In this document: one piece after another, positions 17,651 through 27,122 of the stretch
Position numbering within the stretch: the first letter of the stretch is position 1
Layout: each line of letters begins with the position of its first letter
Source of the DNA: Thalassobacillus sp. CUG 92003
Lineage (GTDB): Bacteria > Bacillota > Bacilli > Bacillales > Halobacillaceae
NCBI RefSeq assembly: GCF_013618635.1
Contig: NZ_JABLSJ010000009.1
Coordinates: 102,755 to 166,754 of the forward strand
DNA: 64,000 nucleotides
Reading direction: 5' to 3'
Made by a program: the position numbers and the translations under genes
The notes under the pieces: model-generated
The model's input: the letters and a program-made list of their open reading frames with translations, nothing else
The model's database searches: none
What the model was told of the DNA's origin: nothing

Positions 17651-19117
17651 TTACTCTTCATTTTTCATATAACGCAATACGGGTTTTCTGGCTGCAGTCG
17701 TTTCATCCATTCGACTGACCACCGTAGTGTGAGGAGCCTCCTGAACCGTTTCAGGCTCTTCCTTGGCTTCGTTCGAGATTTGAATCATAGCATCCACGAA
17801 CGCATCTAACGTTTCTTTTGCTTCCGTTTCGGTCGGTTCCACCATCATCGCTTCTTCGACATTCATCGGGAAGTAGATTGTCGGCGGATGATAGCCGAAG
17901 TCGAGCAGTCGTTTTGCGATGTCGAGTGTGCGAACCCCCATTTTTTTCTGATATTTGCCTGACAGCACGAATTCATGCTTGCAATGTTGGGTAAACGGAA
18001 GAGCGTACTCATCCTGCAGACGGCGCATCATGTAGTTCGCGTTAATAACTGCATATTCGCTCACCCGCTTCAACCCTTCTGCTCCCATCGTCCGTATATA
18101 CGTATAGGCCCTGACATTGATACCGAAATTTCCATAGTAAGGTTTCACTCGTCCAATCGACTGCGGGCGCGTCTCCTCAAAATAGAAGGTTTCGTTTTCT
18201 TTTTTCAACAAAGGCTTCGGCAAATAAGGAGAAAGCTCCTTGACGACACCCACCGGACCCGAGCCGGGACCTCCTCCACCATGAGGGCCGGTGAAGGTTT
18301 TATGCAAGTTCAAGTGAACGACATCAAAGCCCATGTCCCCTGGCCGGGCATAACCTAATATCGCATTAAGATTAGCTCCGTCGTAATATAGCTTACCGCC
18401 AGCTTCATGAATGATCGCTGCCATCTCCAGGATATGTTCCTCAAACAAGCCCAGCGTATTAGGATTGGTCAGCATCAGTGCCGCCGTATCTTTATCTACT
18501 ACACGTTTTAGATCCTCTAAATCCACGAGACCGCGTTCATTAGACTTCACTGTCACCGCCTGGAAACCAGCTACCGTTGCTGAAGCCGGGTTGGTTCCGT
18601 GTGCTGAATCAGGCACGATGACTTTCGTTCGATTGTAATCGCCGTTAGCTTCGTGAAAAGCGCGGATCATCATAAGTCCCGTCCATTCACCATGAGCGCC
18701 TGCAGCAGGCTGTAACGTTACCGTATCCATTCCCGTTATTTCCTCTAAAATCGTCTGGAGGTCATACATCAACCCTAGAGCCCCTTGAATCGTTTCAGGC
18801 GCCTGATAAGGGTGGATATGACTGAAACCTGGCAGACGGGCTACGTCTTCATTCATTTTCGGATTGTATTTCATCGTGCAGGAACCGAGAGGGTAAAATC
18901 CTGAATCCACCCCATGATTCCGTTTCGAAAGAGCTGTATAATGCCGCATAATCTGAAGTTCACTAACTTCAGGCAGATCCGGTTCATTTTGTCGGATATA
19001 ACGTTCGTCTAATATAGTATCCACGTCAGTCGTCGGTATGTCCATCTCCGGCAAACTGTAGCCTGTACGTCCGCTCTGGCTATGTTCAAAAATTAATGGA
19101 AAGTCTTGTTCAGCCAT
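17651..19117 (-). CDS. gcvPB: Glycine dehydrogenase (decarboxylating) subunit 2
   Basis: 488 residues. With GcvPA it forms the PLP-dependent P-protein of the glycine cleavage system, which decarboxylates glycine and passes aminomethyl to the H-protein lipoyl arm. The PLP lysine lies in [18 protein letters not shown], with GAHGEWTG and [11 protein letters not shown] as other cofactor-contact blocks. Split two-subunit P-protein is the normal form in Bacillus. It overlaps the end of gcvPA by 8 nt. Under the glycine riboswitch upstream of gcvT. Confidence 0.97.
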   Translation of the reverse strand: MAEQDFPLIFEHSQSGRTGYSLPEMDIPTTDVDTILDERYIRQNEPDLPEVSELQIMRHYTALSKRNHGVDSGFYPLGSCTMKYNPKMNEDVARLPGFSHIHPYQAPETIQGALGLMYDLQTILEEITGMDTVTLQPAAGAHGEWTGLMMIRAFHEANGDYNRTKVIVPDSAHGTNPASATVAGFQAVTVKSNERGLVDLEDLKRVVDKDTAALMLTNPNTLGLFEEHILEMAAIIHEAGGKLYYDGANLNAILGYARPGDMGFDVVHLNLHKTFTGPHGGGGPGSGPVGVVKELSPYLPKPLLKKENETFYFEETRPQSIGRVKPYYGNFGINVRAYTYIRTMGAEGLKRVSEYAVINANYMMRRLQDEYALPFTQHCKHEFVLSGKYQKKMGVRTLDIAKRLLDFGYHPPTIYFPMNVEEAMMVEPTETEAKETLDAFVDAMIQISNEAKEEPETVQEAPHTTVVSRMDETTAARKPVLRYMKNEE

Positions 19118-20459
19118 GAATATCCCCCAATTCTTTCACGAAGTCATCAATCTCGGCTTTCGTCCTCACTTCAGTTACAGCTACTAACATGCAACCCTTG
19201 AGTTCATTATGGTAGCGGCCAATATCTAAACCGCCGATGTATCCTTTTTGAAGCAATGAGTGGTTAATCGTTGAGATATCCTTATCCAACCTGACAACAA
19301 GTTCGTTAAAATAGGCGCCGTCATACACCACGTCTATACCAGCATTATGGAGCTGCTTTTTCATATAGGCCGTTTTTTGCACGTTCATCCAGGCCATTTT
19401 ACGCAGCCCCTCTTTACCAAGCGACGACATCGCGACAGATGAAGCAAGTGCATTCAATGCTTGATTGGAACAAATATTAGAGGTGGCTTTATCACGTCGA
19501 ATATGCTGTTCCCTTGCTTGAAGTGTTAGCACAAACCCTCGATAACCTGCTTCATCTTTGGTTTGCCCTACTAACCGTCCTGGCACTTTACGCATCAATT
19601 TTTTGGTTGTGGCGAAATAACCACAATGAGGTCCGCCTAATTGGGCCGGGATTCCGAAAACCTGGGCATCGCCAACCACGATGTCCGCTCCGAATTCCCC
19701 CGGAGGTGTCAAATACCCAAGGGCTAAAGGATTGCTCGAGACGATCATCATCGTCTTATCCTGGCTGTCTACCACGTCCCGAACTTTATCTAATGCCTCG
19801 ATTTGACCGAAGAAATTCGGATATTGAATCACCACACTCGCTGTGTCTTCATCCAGCTCTGCTGTAAGCTGATCCATATCGGTGACGCCATTATGATGGT
19901 CGATTTCCACTATCTCCACCCCTGGACCTTTGGCATACGTGTGAATGACCTCGAGCGATTCAGGATGGATAGCTTTCGAAACGAGCACTTTTTTCTTTTT
20001 CGTTGTACCTGCACTTAAATTGACAGCTTCCGCTAATGCAGTTCCACCATCATACATGGAAGAATTGGCCACGGCCATGCCAGTGAGCTCAGATATCATC
20101 GTTTGAAATTCAAATATAGCTTGCAACTCCCCTTGAGATATCTCGGGTTGATAAGGCGTGTAAGCAGTATAAAACTCTGAACGTGATATTACATGATCAA
20201 CGACAGAAGGAATATAGTGATCGTAAACGCCTGCCCCTAAAAATGAAGTATGTGACTTTAAATTAACATTTTGCTCAGAGAGGGCGGACAGTTCTTTCAT
20301 AAGATCGAACTCATTTTTTGGATTTTGAATGTTCAAATCGCCGTTGAATCTGACTTTTTCAGGTATGTCGGCAAACAACTCATCGGTAGAGCGCACGCCG
20401 ATCGTTTCAAGCATCTCCAGCTTGTCCGCTTCCGTCATCGGTAAATATCGGAATTCCAT
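19110..20459 (-). CDS. gcvPA: Glycine dehydrogenase (decarboxylating) subunit 1
   Basis: 449 residues, the non-PLP-lysine half of the split P-protein. Typical blocks include [31 protein letters not shown] and GGPHCGYFA. The N-terminus [19 protein letters not shown] matches the family start. Second gene of gcvT-gcvPA-gcvPB, 18 nt after gcvT. Lipoylated H-protein and LpdA must be encoded elsewhere. Confidence 0.97.
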   Translation of the reverse strand: MEFRYLPMTEADKLEMLETIGVRSTDELFADIPEKVRFNGDLNIQNPKNEFDLMKELSALSEQNVNLKSHTSFLGAGVYDHYIPSVVDHVISRSEFYTAYTPYQPEISQGELQAIFEFQTMISELTGMAVANSSMYDGGTALAEAVNLSAGTTKKKKVLVSKAIHPESLEVIHTYAKGPGVEIVEIDHHNGVTDMDQLTAELDEDTASVVIQYPNFFGQIEALDKVRDVVDSQDKTMMIVSSNPLALGYLTPPGEFGADIVVGDAQVFGIPAQLGGPHCGYFATTKKLMRKVPGRLVGQTKDEAGYRGFVLTLQAREQHIRRDKATSNICSNQALNALASSVAMSSLGKEGLRKMAWMNVQKTAYMKKQLHNAGIDVVYDGAYFNELVVRLDKDISTINHSLLQKGYIGGLDIGRYHNELKGCMLVAVTEVRTKAEIDDFVKELGDIHG

Positions 20460-20477
20460 GTAAGTATCCCCCTTTGA

Positions 20478-21581
20478 TTAATCCCGTTTATAAAATGGTG
20501 TCGCTACGACCTGAGCTTGCAAGCGCCGTTTTCGAACCTGAACCGTTACCTCAGTGCCAATTTCCGTATAAGGCTTGTTCAAGAGGGCCAACCCGATATT
20601 TTTTCCGTATGTCGGAGACTGAGTGCCCGTGGTAACAAACCCGATCTCTTCCTCGCCAGCAAACACGTGATAGCCGGTCCTCGGGATACCTTTTTCAAGC
20701 ATTTCAATGCCGACCAATTTGCGATCCGTACCTTCTTTTTTCTGTTTTGTTAACACATCTTTTCCGATAAAATCACTCGATTTCTTGATTTTTACGGCAA
20801 AAGAAAGTCCGGCTTCGATTGGTGTGATATCAGGGGAAAGCTCTTGGCCGTACAAAGCTAGATTCGCTTCAAACCTTAATGTATCTCTCGCTCCTAATCC
20901 AATTGGCATTACTCCCTGTGCTTCGCCAGCCTGCATAATGGCCTGCCATAAGGTTTGGCCCGATGCTGCAGGCAGGTAGATTTCAAAACCGTCTTCTCCC
21001 GTATAACCCGTCCGGGACACGAGCGCTTTGTCGGTCACGCCCTCAAAAGATACGTCATCTTCAAAACGGAAAAATTTAATGTGAGACAAGTCTGTTTCAG
21101 TCAAAGTTTGCAATACCTCTTCAGCTTTCGGTCCCTGCAAAGCAAGCTGTACGTAGTCATCCGACACGTCAGAAAGTGTAACAGCTCCGAACTTATGCTC
21201 TTCCAACCACTGAAAATCCTTCTCCGTACTGGCTGCATTCACGACAAGCAGATACGTCGACTCTGATAATTGATAAACAATCAAATCATCAACGGTTCCC
21301 CCGTCCTCATAACACATGATGGTATACTGGGCTTTTTTCGGCTCCAACTTGGACACATCATTCGTCAGCATCTTTTGAAGAAATGCTAAGCTACCTGAGC
21401 CTTCAACTAGAATTTCACCCATATGAGAAACATCAAACAAACCAGCTCGTGTCCGGGTCGCAGCATGTTCTTGCTTGATACTCGAAAACTGCACAGGTAA
21501 ATCCCAGCCGCCAAAATCAACTGTTTTAGCCCCGTGCTTTTCATACTCCGGATACAAAGGTGTACGTTTCAACTCGTTCAT
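20478..21581 (-). CDS. gcvT: Aminomethyltransferase, glycine cleavage T-protein
   Basis: 367 residues. T-protein takes the aminomethyl group from H-protein and makes methylene-tetrahydrofolate and ammonia. Signatures: [10 protein letters not shown] near the N-terminus, [22 protein letters not shown] and GLGARDTLR. First gene of the operon, with AAGGAGTGGTGAT before the ATG. The 5' leader is the glycine riboswitch. Confidence 0.98.
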   Translation of the reverse strand: MNELKRTPLYPEYEKHGAKTVDFGGWDLPVQFSSIKQEHAATRTRAGLFDVSHMGEILVEGSGSLAFLQKMLTNDVSKLEPKKAQYTIMCYEDGGTVDDLIVYQLSESTYLLVVNAASTEKDFQWLEEHKFGAVTLSDVSDDYVQLALQGPKAEEVLQTLTETDLSHIKFFRFEDDVSFEGVTDKALVSRTGYTGEDGFEIYLPAASGQTLWQAIMQAGEAQGVMPIGLGARDTLRFEANLALYGQELSPDITPIEAGLSFAVKIKKSSDFIGKDVLTKQKKEGTDRKLVGIEMLEKGIPRTGYHVFAGEEEIGFVTTGTQSPTYGKNIGLALLNKPYTEIGTEVTVQVRKRRLQAQVVATPFYKRD

Positions 21582-21605
21582 ATCACCACTCCTTCAACGA
21601 TACAT

Positions 21606-21845
21606 AATAAAAAAGAGACTTCACCGATTTGTCGGGAAGTCTCTGTCCATTCACCAGAAAGATTCACAGCATGTTTGTCGTGAAAACGCCTTCAAAGCGT
21701 TTAAAACATGGTTTGCTTCTTGGGTGGTTTACGTGTGTAAACACTCTCCAGAGCAGCGTCATACAAGGGTCTGTTTGCCTGAGAGATTCACATGAATATG
21801 CTTGCTCCTTCGGCGCTACCTTATGTAGTCTCTCCCCCTGTAGTC
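21606..21845 (-). ncRNA. Tandem glycine riboswitch upstream of gcvT
   Basis: On the minus strand the leader starts with GGGGGAGAGAC, then GCGCCGAAGGAGCAA and GAATCTCTCAGGCAAA, the diagnostic conserved segments of aptamer 1. A second aptamer follows in the usual tandem arrangement (GAAGCAAACC; GAATCTTTCTGGTGAATGG; GGACAGAGAC) but its conserved segments have drifted. The 3' end runs into the terminator, so glycine binding should permit read-through and turn on the cleavage system, as in B. subtilis. Confidence 0.93.
21608..21644 (-). terminator. Riboswitch-controlled terminator of the gcv leader
   Basis: Minus strand GAGACTTC-CCGA pairs with TCGG-T-GAAGTCTC, then six T. The 5' arm overlaps the GGACAGAGAC end of aptamer 2 (P1), the overlap expected of a transcription-control expression platform. 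Confidence 0.88.
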
Positions 21846-22021
21846 ATTCGCTATAGTATTCATTCGTTTTTTTGGCAATACTATTAGAACAAATCTGAAA
21901 AAGTCTCGTTTATTTCAGCTCTATTATACCATATGGGCTGAAGAGAGAAAAAAATAATTTAAATCTATCCAAAATCCGCACACATCATCTGCGGTTTTGG
22001 CTATGTGAGGTCGATCAACCA

Positions 22022-23674
22022 ATGAAAATACAGTTTGATGAGCACTATGGAGAAGAATTGGAGAAACATTTGCAGGCAGCCGACTCATTGTGTAACTGGA
22101 GTCAATTTCAGCTAGCTTATAAGGGTGCTTCGCATACCATTATCCCGGAGTTTAAAGGGCTAGCTGCTTTAAAGCACCTCCCTGCATTAAATCTACTTCC
22201 CCACCAAGCCGAAGCAGCTGAATCAGTGATTCATAAGATGGATGGCCGGGCTATCTTAGCTGATGAAGTGGGCCTAGGGAAAACGATCGAAGCAGGACTG
22301 GTTCTAAAAGAATACTTGATACGGAATATGGCAGCGAAGGTTTTAATTTTGACACCCGCTTCGCTTGTAAATCAATGGGTAAGCGAGCTCCATAGTAAGT
22401 TTCATATCCAGGCTATCGCCCCCCGTAAGAAACCGCTATGGAAAGAATGGGATATTGTCGTAACGTCAATGGACATGGCCAAACGAGAACCGAATCAATC
22501 CGAGATCCTTTCGATCCACTATGACCTTATCATTATTGATGAAGCACACAAACTTAAAAATCACAAAACAAAAAATTATCAGTTTGTGAGGGCTTTGCAG
22601 AAAAAATATTGTTTATTACTAACGGCCACACCGATCCAAAATAAAATCACAGACTTATTTAATTTGGTTTCCGTGTTAAAACCAGGTTATTTAGGGGATT
22701 TATCAAGTTTTAAAAAGACATACCGAGAACAGGACCAGAAAGGTTTCGGTCAAAATCATATCCACTCATTGATCAACAATGTGATGGTGCGTAACCGTAG
22801 AAAGGACACGGGTTTAAATGATACGAAGCGGTTAGTGAAAAACATCACCGTGTCCTTCAGTGAAGCAGAAACCGAAGTCTATCAGAAATTGCACGAAATC
22901 AAAACGGCCTTTCCTGCGTTCACGTATTTAACACTAGCGAAAGAAATGTGTTCGTCGAGAGAAGCGTGTTACATGTCCATCCAGGCCATGTTAGCAAAGT
23001 CTGATGACTATCAGCATTTACAACCGATTTCTGAAGCGATCGAACAACTGCCTCAGCATGCTAAAGCCGAGAAAATGGTTGAAATCATTCAAGCGAGCCA
23101 AGAAAAATTCATTGTCTTTACCGAGTATCGTGCGACCCAGTTTTATTTGCAATGGTTCCTGCAGCAACATGGTATATCCTCTGTCCCGTTCAGCGGCAAA
23201 TTTAAAAAGGGAAAACGTGACTGGATGAAACAACTTTTTGAACAGAAGGCCCAGGTCATGGTAGCTACTGAAGCTGCCGGGGAAGGAATTAATCTGCAGT
23301 TTTGCCGGAATATGATCAATTATGATCTACCCTGGAACCCCATGCGTTTAGAACAGCGAATTGGACGTATTCACCGTTTCGGACAGGACCGGGATGTGAA
23401 CATATTCAACTTTGCCATTGAAGGAACGATAGAGGAACACATTTTGCATCTCTTGTATGAAAAGATCCGCTTATTTGAAGGGGCGATCGGTAACCTGGAT
23501 GATATTCTTGAAAAACTGCCGGGTGGAACGTTCGATCAGGAAATAACCCGTATCGTCAATGAATCAGCCAGTGACGGCGAAGCCAAAATTAAACTGGATA
23601 ACCTGTCATCCTATATTTCTTACACTCAATCTCAACGGGAGGAGGACAACTATGAGCAGCAATCCTCATTATGA
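22022..23674 (+). CDS. yqhH: SNF2/RapA-type helicase YqhH
   Basis: 550 residues, superfamily 2 ATPase of the SNF2 type. Motifs: ADEVGLGKTIEAGLVL (Walker A, about residue 80), IIDEAHKLKNH (DEAH box), LLLTATPIQN (motif III) and the C-terminal helicase half with EAAGEGINLQFC and RLEQRIGRIHRFGQ. No accessory DNA-binding domain. Role in Bacillus is not defined; likely remodels protein-nucleic-acid complexes. Forms a pair with yqhG, with a 23-nt overlap. Divergent from the gcv operon, as in B. subtilis. Confidence 0.93.
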   Translation: MKIQFDEHYGEELEKHLQAADSLCNWSQFQLAYKGASHTIIPEFKGLAALKHLPALNLLPHQAEAAESVIHKMDGRAILADEVGLGKTIEAGLVLKEYLIRNMAAKVLILTPASLVNQWVSELHSKFHIQAIAPRKKPLWKEWDIVVTSMDMAKREPNQSEILSIHYDLIIIDEAHKLKNHKTKNYQFVRALQKKYCLLLTATPIQNKITDLFNLVSVLKPGYLGDLSSFKKTYREQDQKGFGQNHIHSLINNVMVRNRRKDTGLNDTKRLVKNITVSFSEAETEVYQKLHEIKTAFPAFTYLTLAKEMCSSREACYMSIQAMLAKSDDYQHLQPISEAIEQLPQHAKAEKMVEIIQASQEKFIVFTEYRATQFYLQWFLQQHGISSVPFSGKFKKGKRDWMKQLFEQKAQVMVATEAAGEGINLQFCRNMINYDLPWNPMRLEQRIGRIHRFGQDRDVNIFNFAIEGTIEEHILHLLYEKIRLFEGAIGNLDDILEKLPGGTFDQEITRIVNESASDGEAKIKLDNLSSYISYTQSQREEDNYEQQSSL

Positions 23675-24485
23675 ATTTGCGAAAACGTTCTTCCTGGAAT
23701 ATGGTTGTGAAATTGCAGAAGAAACGGCCCAGTACCTAACCATCCAACTGAATGATGAAATGGACGAAGCAATTATGAATCGTCCTTTTTATTGGCACTA
23801 TATAAAGCAAATGAACGGTCAGGGCCAGCCCATGCAGCTCACCTTCTCCTCACATCCCGACGGAGAAGGTGAACACCTTCATGCTGGCACACCGCGACTG
23901 CACCAACTCTACCAGCATGCTATCAACAAAGGAAAATTCACACGTCTTTATGAAGACGTTACGGCCATTTCTGAACAAGCTTCCCTTGTGCCCTGGTTAG
24001 TCGTTAACTTTAAGATCAGTTTTACTGGTCGTCAGCGTAAGGATACCATTCAGTCAATCGGTTTGAATCTGGTTCACGGTACCATTGTTACAAACGTGAT
24101 GGACAGCTTGAACCACTTGGCATTCAATCCCGCGATTTCTGATTATTGTTTTCCCTTGTCCCCTTTAATTAAGCCGCAGAGCGGTTACTACCGAATGCTG
24201 GACGCTCTGGAATTGTGGGTAAATGATCTCGATCACACCTGGGCTGAAGATTCCTTACAGCACTTAAATAAAGAAAAGCAGCTGGTGAATCGTTTTTTTG
24301 AGCAGCAAAATATGAGCGAAGAAGATAAGCAGGCAGAATTAGCTACGATCGAAACGCGCTTTAAGCCCAACATTGCGTTTGACGTCATCAATGGGGGATT
24401 GTTTTATTTATCACAATCAACGACTGCAAATCTTTCCGGAAACCGCAACTCCGATATTACGGCATCACAAGCCTCTCTTAAATGA
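23652..24485 (+). CDS. yqhG: YqhG family protein
   Basis: About 277 residues, hydrophilic, no membrane segments. Begins MSSNPHYEFAKTFFLEYGCE with GGGAGGAGG about 8 nt upstream; this ATG lies inside the end of yqhH, so the two are translationally coupled. It is always beside yqhH in relatives, suggesting a joint function. No known catalytic motif. A Glu/Gln-rich stretch near residues 205-235 is probably helical. In B. subtilis sinI-sinR-tasA follow; here they do not. Confidence 0.9.
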   Translation: MSSNPHYEFAKTFFLEYGCEIAEETAQYLTIQLNDEMDEAIMNRPFYWHYIKQMNGQGQPMQLTFSSHPDGEGEHLHAGTPRLHQLYQHAINKGKFTRLYEDVTAISEQASLVPWLVVNFKISFTGRQRKDTIQSIGLNLVHGTIVTNVMDSLNHLAFNPAISDYCFPLSPLIKPQSGYYRMLDALELWVNDLDHTWAEDSLQHLNKEKQLVNRFFEQQNMSEEDKQAELATIETRFKPNIAFDVINGGLFYLSQSTTANLSGNRNSDITASQASLK

Positions 24486-24549
24486 AATGGCTCTTTTAAA
24501 GTTTAGAGTTGATATTACTAACAAAAATAACTTCCAATGGAAGACTCAG

Positions 24550-24716
24550 TTTCGAGCCTTTTGTGTATGCGGATGCTGGCTGGGAAAACGGATCGCTTTC
24601 CGTGGGCATGGGGTGAGCTTCCTCAGGCTACGCCTTGCGGGATCTCACCGCTCATGTTATTCCCACAGGAGTCTCACCGTTTTCCCATCCACCATACAAT
24701 CATAAGGGGCTCGAAA
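24550..24716 (+). repeat. Palindromic intergenic repeat, copy 2 (167 nt hairpin)
   Basis: Nested inverted arms: TTTCGAGCC (24550-24558) with GGCTCGAAA (24708-24716); GGGAAAACGG (24582-24591) with CCGTTTTCCC (24677-24686); GTGGG (24602-24606) with CCCAC (24662-24666); GGTGAG (24612-24617) with CTCACC (24644-24649). The core ATCGCTTTCC and GGAGTCTCACCGTTT match the copies at 17363 and 41739. No coding frame of interest. Confidence 0.75.
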
Positions 24717-24829
24717 CGACCTTCCGTAACAGGAAGCTTTGACTGAAAAAGCTTTCATACGCGTGATTATGTGTGCTATCGGTTCCCTCTAGGCAGATTC
24801 GCAACCAGTGATTTCGAAAAGCCTATATG

Positions 24830-25020
24830 GCAAGGACCGTTGGGGAAGGGTGAGACTCCCCTCTGAAAGCGGAGGCGTCTTGACCAGCGGCGTATGGACT
24901 GGACTGAGCTGGAGGAGATAAAGGAAACACGAAGAACGACGTGATTCGATGTTGACTTATCGTACAGAAGCGAGGGAAGTCTCACTAGCCGCTAGACGCC
25001 GGAGCTGGATAGGTCAAATA
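24830..25020 (+). repeat. Structured intergenic repeat with crossing helices
   Basis: Arm a GTGAGACTCCCC (24850-24861) can pair with a' GGGAAGTCTCAC (24974-24985), one mismatch. Arm b GGCGTCT...AGCGGC (24874-24891) can pair with b' GCCGCTAGACGCC (24988-25000) across a 5-nt bulge. The order a-b-a'-b' is that of a pseudoknot or of two exclusive folds. The ending CGCCGGAGCTGGA resembles that of the remnant at 11692. I know this as a recurring Bacillaceae intergenic sequence; function unknown. Confidence 0.6.
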
Positions 25021-25065
25021 AGGCACCCCTTTGATCTAGAGGGCAAACCCCTATAATTTAGAAGG

Positions 25066-25143
25066 AGCAAGGCAAGACCCCGGAAGGCGAAGCCTGACGA
25101 GGCTTGCCAGTTCCCCGCAGGAAAGCGAATCCTTCCCCAACGG
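25066..25143 (-). repeat. Palindromic intergenic repeat, copy 3 (reverse orientation)
   Basis: Reading the minus strand, TTCGCTTTCCTGCGGGGAAC, then GGCAAGCC and GGTCTTGCC: the same core as copies at 41739 and 60420 but inverted. It completes the 24486-25311 interval, which has no gene that I can support. Confidence 0.6.
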
Positions 25144-25267
25144 CCCTACACTCCCCCAAACATCTCGAAATCGAGTCTTTCAGAAATCCGCCTTTAGCGA
25201 AAGACTCCTTTTCAAGATAAATATCCACTTCAAATATCAACAACAAACTTTAACAGCCAATAAAATA

Positions 25268-25320
25268 AAAAATAAACCGTTCAACGCTGGTCACACCAGC
25301 AGTCGATCGGTTTATTTTTT
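25268..25320. terminator. Bidirectional terminator at the end of yqzE
   Basis: AAAAAATAAACCG (about 25268-25279) pairs with CGGTTTATTTTTT (25308-25320), with an inner GCTGG/CCAGC stem. The yqzE stop codon lies in one arm. Confidence 0.8.
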
Positions 25321-25479
25321 CCATAACATTCTTAAAGCAAGCGGTAAGACGCCAAACCAGTGATACGTTTTCTTTCGTGACGGTTTTTCCGCTTTCCTAG
25401 CTTGTTTTTGCTCTTTACTCATGTGCATATATTTGACCATCTCTTCGGTCAAAAATTTAACGTAGTCATTCCCGGACAT
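25312..25479 (-). CDS. yqzE: YqzE family small protein
   Basis: A 55-residue protein starting MSGNDYVKFLTEEMVKYM, with a basic middle (EQKQARKAEKPSRKK) and an ending WFGVLPLALRMLWKK, the pattern of YqzE. GGAG lies 9 nt before the ATG at 25479; an in-frame ATG at 25488 abuts that site. YqzE genes sit next to comG in Bacillus, as here with aroK between. Function unknown; the hydrophobic C-terminus could attach it to the membrane. Confidence 0.85.
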   Translation of the reverse strand: MSGNDYVKFLTEEMVKYMHMSKEQKQARKAEKPSRKKTYHWFGVLPLALRMLWKK

Positions 25480-25525
25480 CGCTACCATCTCCAGAGGTTT
25501 TACCTCTAGTATGGCCAGTTGAGTC

Positions 25526-26017
25526 CTATCCTAATCGTGCCGCTACAAGCTCGACAATTTCTGAAGGGGTTTGATCATCGACTGCAATCGTAATATGCGC
25601 CATTTGCTGATAGAGAGGCTGTCGTTCTAAAAAAATTTTATATTTATCCGATGAATCAGCGCGCCAAAGCGGACGTTGCTGGTCATCTTGAAGACGTTGA
25701 GTTACCGTTTCAAATGAGACATTCAAAAAAACGACCACGCCTTTGTCCATTATGTCTCGATTCGCTTGTCGCGTAACGACGCCGCCCCCAGTCGACACGA
25801 TATAACCTTCCGCTGGTAAGGACGCCAAATGTTCAGTTTCTGCATCTCGGAATCCTGTTTCCCCTCGAGCTGCAAATATGTCTGGGATGCTCATCCCTTC
25901 TGCTTTTTCTATATAATCATCCAATTCGATGACGGGAAGGCCCATTTGCTTACCGAGCAAGGAAGCGATCGTAGACTTGCCTGCCCCCATAAACCCGATG
26001 AGGTAAATTGTTTTCAT
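25526..26017 (-). CDS. aroK: Shikimate kinase
   Basis: 163 residues. Phosphorylates shikimate at the 3-hydroxyl with ATP. Walker A GFMGAGKST (residues 9-17), shikimate-binding FAARGETGFRDAE and STGGGVV, and the lid arginine region QQRPLW are all seen. I start at the ATG at 26017 so the protein begins MKTIYLIGFMG; the frame is open upstream but would add a non-conserved extension. Divergent from comGA across about 100 nt. Confidence 0.95.
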   Translation of the reverse strand: MKTIYLIGFMGAGKSTIASLLGKQMGLPVIELDDYIEKAEGMSIPDIFAARGETGFRDAETEHLASLPAEGYIVSTGGGVVTRQANRDIMDKGVVVFLNVSFETVTQRLQDDQQRPLWRADSSDKYKIFLERQPLYQQMAHITIAVDDQTPSEIVELVAARLG

Positions 26018-26117
26018 AATTAATGCCTGCCTTTGCAAATTTTTATTTTTTTTGAAGGAATTTGAAAATGGACGTCGAATCATATACGTATCCCAAATGA
26101 ATAGAGGTGAATGTAAT

Positions 26118-27122
26118 GTGAGTCAAATCGCTTCACAAACCCAGCGCATATTGGTCTCCGCTCTCCAGTCCACCGCTACCGATATCCATTTTTCCCCCTA
26201 TCAGGAGAACGTCCCGGTCCATTTTCGTGTACATGGAAAAAGAATATACCATTCCAGTCTCACGGTGCAAACATATCAAAAAATGCTGTCTTACTTAAAA
26301 TTTGTTTCCGGCATGGATATCGGTGAAATTAAGAGACCGCAAAACGGTACACTCCCTTTTCGGAACGGAGCCGACACGTTTTCATTAAGGCTTTCCACGC
26401 TTCCTGTCACCGGAAATGAAAGTCTTGCTATCCGTGTTCTCCCCCAAAGCCAGCACCTCCCACTCGAACAACTCTTTCTGTTCCCTTCTCAGCACGCTAA
26501 AATCAAACAATGGCTGTTACAAAGAAATGGTGTGATTTTACTTACTGGTCCAACTGGGAGCGGCAAAACGACAACACTATACGCTTTAGTACAGTCCGTG
26601 CTTAGTCACCATTCCTATCAAGCGATTACCTTAGAAGATCCCATCGAAAAAGATTTGAACAATATCATCCAAGTTCAAGTCAATGAACGTGCCGGCATCA
26701 CCTATGACGCCGGATTGAAAGCTGCTTTACGACACGACCCCGATGTCATTATGGTGGGCGAAATTCGGGATTACCAAACAGCACGTTTCGCTTTTCAAGC
26801 TGCACAAACGGGCCACTTAGTCATTTCAACTATCCATGCTAAAAACGCTTTCGGTACCGTTCTACGCCTAAAAGACATGGGAATAGCCCAATCCACACTT
26901 GAACAAACGTTGATCTCCATCGCTTCCCAACAATTAGTCACGTTAACATGTGGTCCTCATTTACCTTCCCGTGCCGCAATTGTTGAAATAATGGAGAAGG
27001 AGATCCTCTCCAAAGCCCTCCGGAATATACCTCCCGAGGAGCAGCCTTCCTTCCAATCATTTGCAAAATTAAGGAGGCGCGCCTATGCATACGGTTTTAT
27101 CGATGATAACGAAACGCTTTAA
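26118..27122 (+). CDS. comGA: Competence pseudopilus ATPase ComGA
   Basis: About 334 residues, GspE/PilB-type traffic ATPase that drives assembly of the competence pseudopilus for DNA uptake. Walker A GPTGSGKTTTLYA, Asp box ITLEDPIE, Walker B PDVIMVGEIRD and His box TGHLVISTIHA are intact. I start at the GTG at 26118 with GAGGTG 8 nt upstream, giving SQIASQTQRILVSAL. The zinc CXXC motif of long GspE proteins is absent, as is normal for ComGA. ComK control is expected. Confidence 0.95.
   Translation: MSQIASQTQRILVSALQSTATDIHFSPYQENVPVHFRVHGKRIYHSSLTVQTYQKMLSYLKFVSGMDIGEIKRPQNGTLPFRNGADTFSLRLSTLPVTGNESLAIRVLPQSQHLPLEQLFLFPSQHAKIKQWLLQRNGVILLTGPTGSGKTTTLYALVQSVLSHHSYQAITLEDPIEKDLNNIIQVQVNERAGITYDAGLKAALRHDPDVIMVGEIRDYQTARFAFQAAQTGHLVISTIHAKNAFGTVLRLKDMGIAQSTLEQTLISIASQQLVTLTCGPHLPSRAAIVEIMEKEILSKALRNIPPEEQPSFQSFAKLRRRAYAYGFIDDNETL

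Noticed and set aside
17507..17809. A 100-codon plus-strand frame at the gcvPB end
   Set aside because: Runs through the gcv terminator and antisense to gcvPB.
24373..24746. Plus-strand frames of 110 and 69 codons after yqhG
   Set aside because: They start within yqhG or in the repeat and translate its hairpin arms.
24486..25311. CRISPR array
   Set aside because: Repeats are long, single and palindromic; there is no regular repeat-spacer pattern, and no cas gene in the window.
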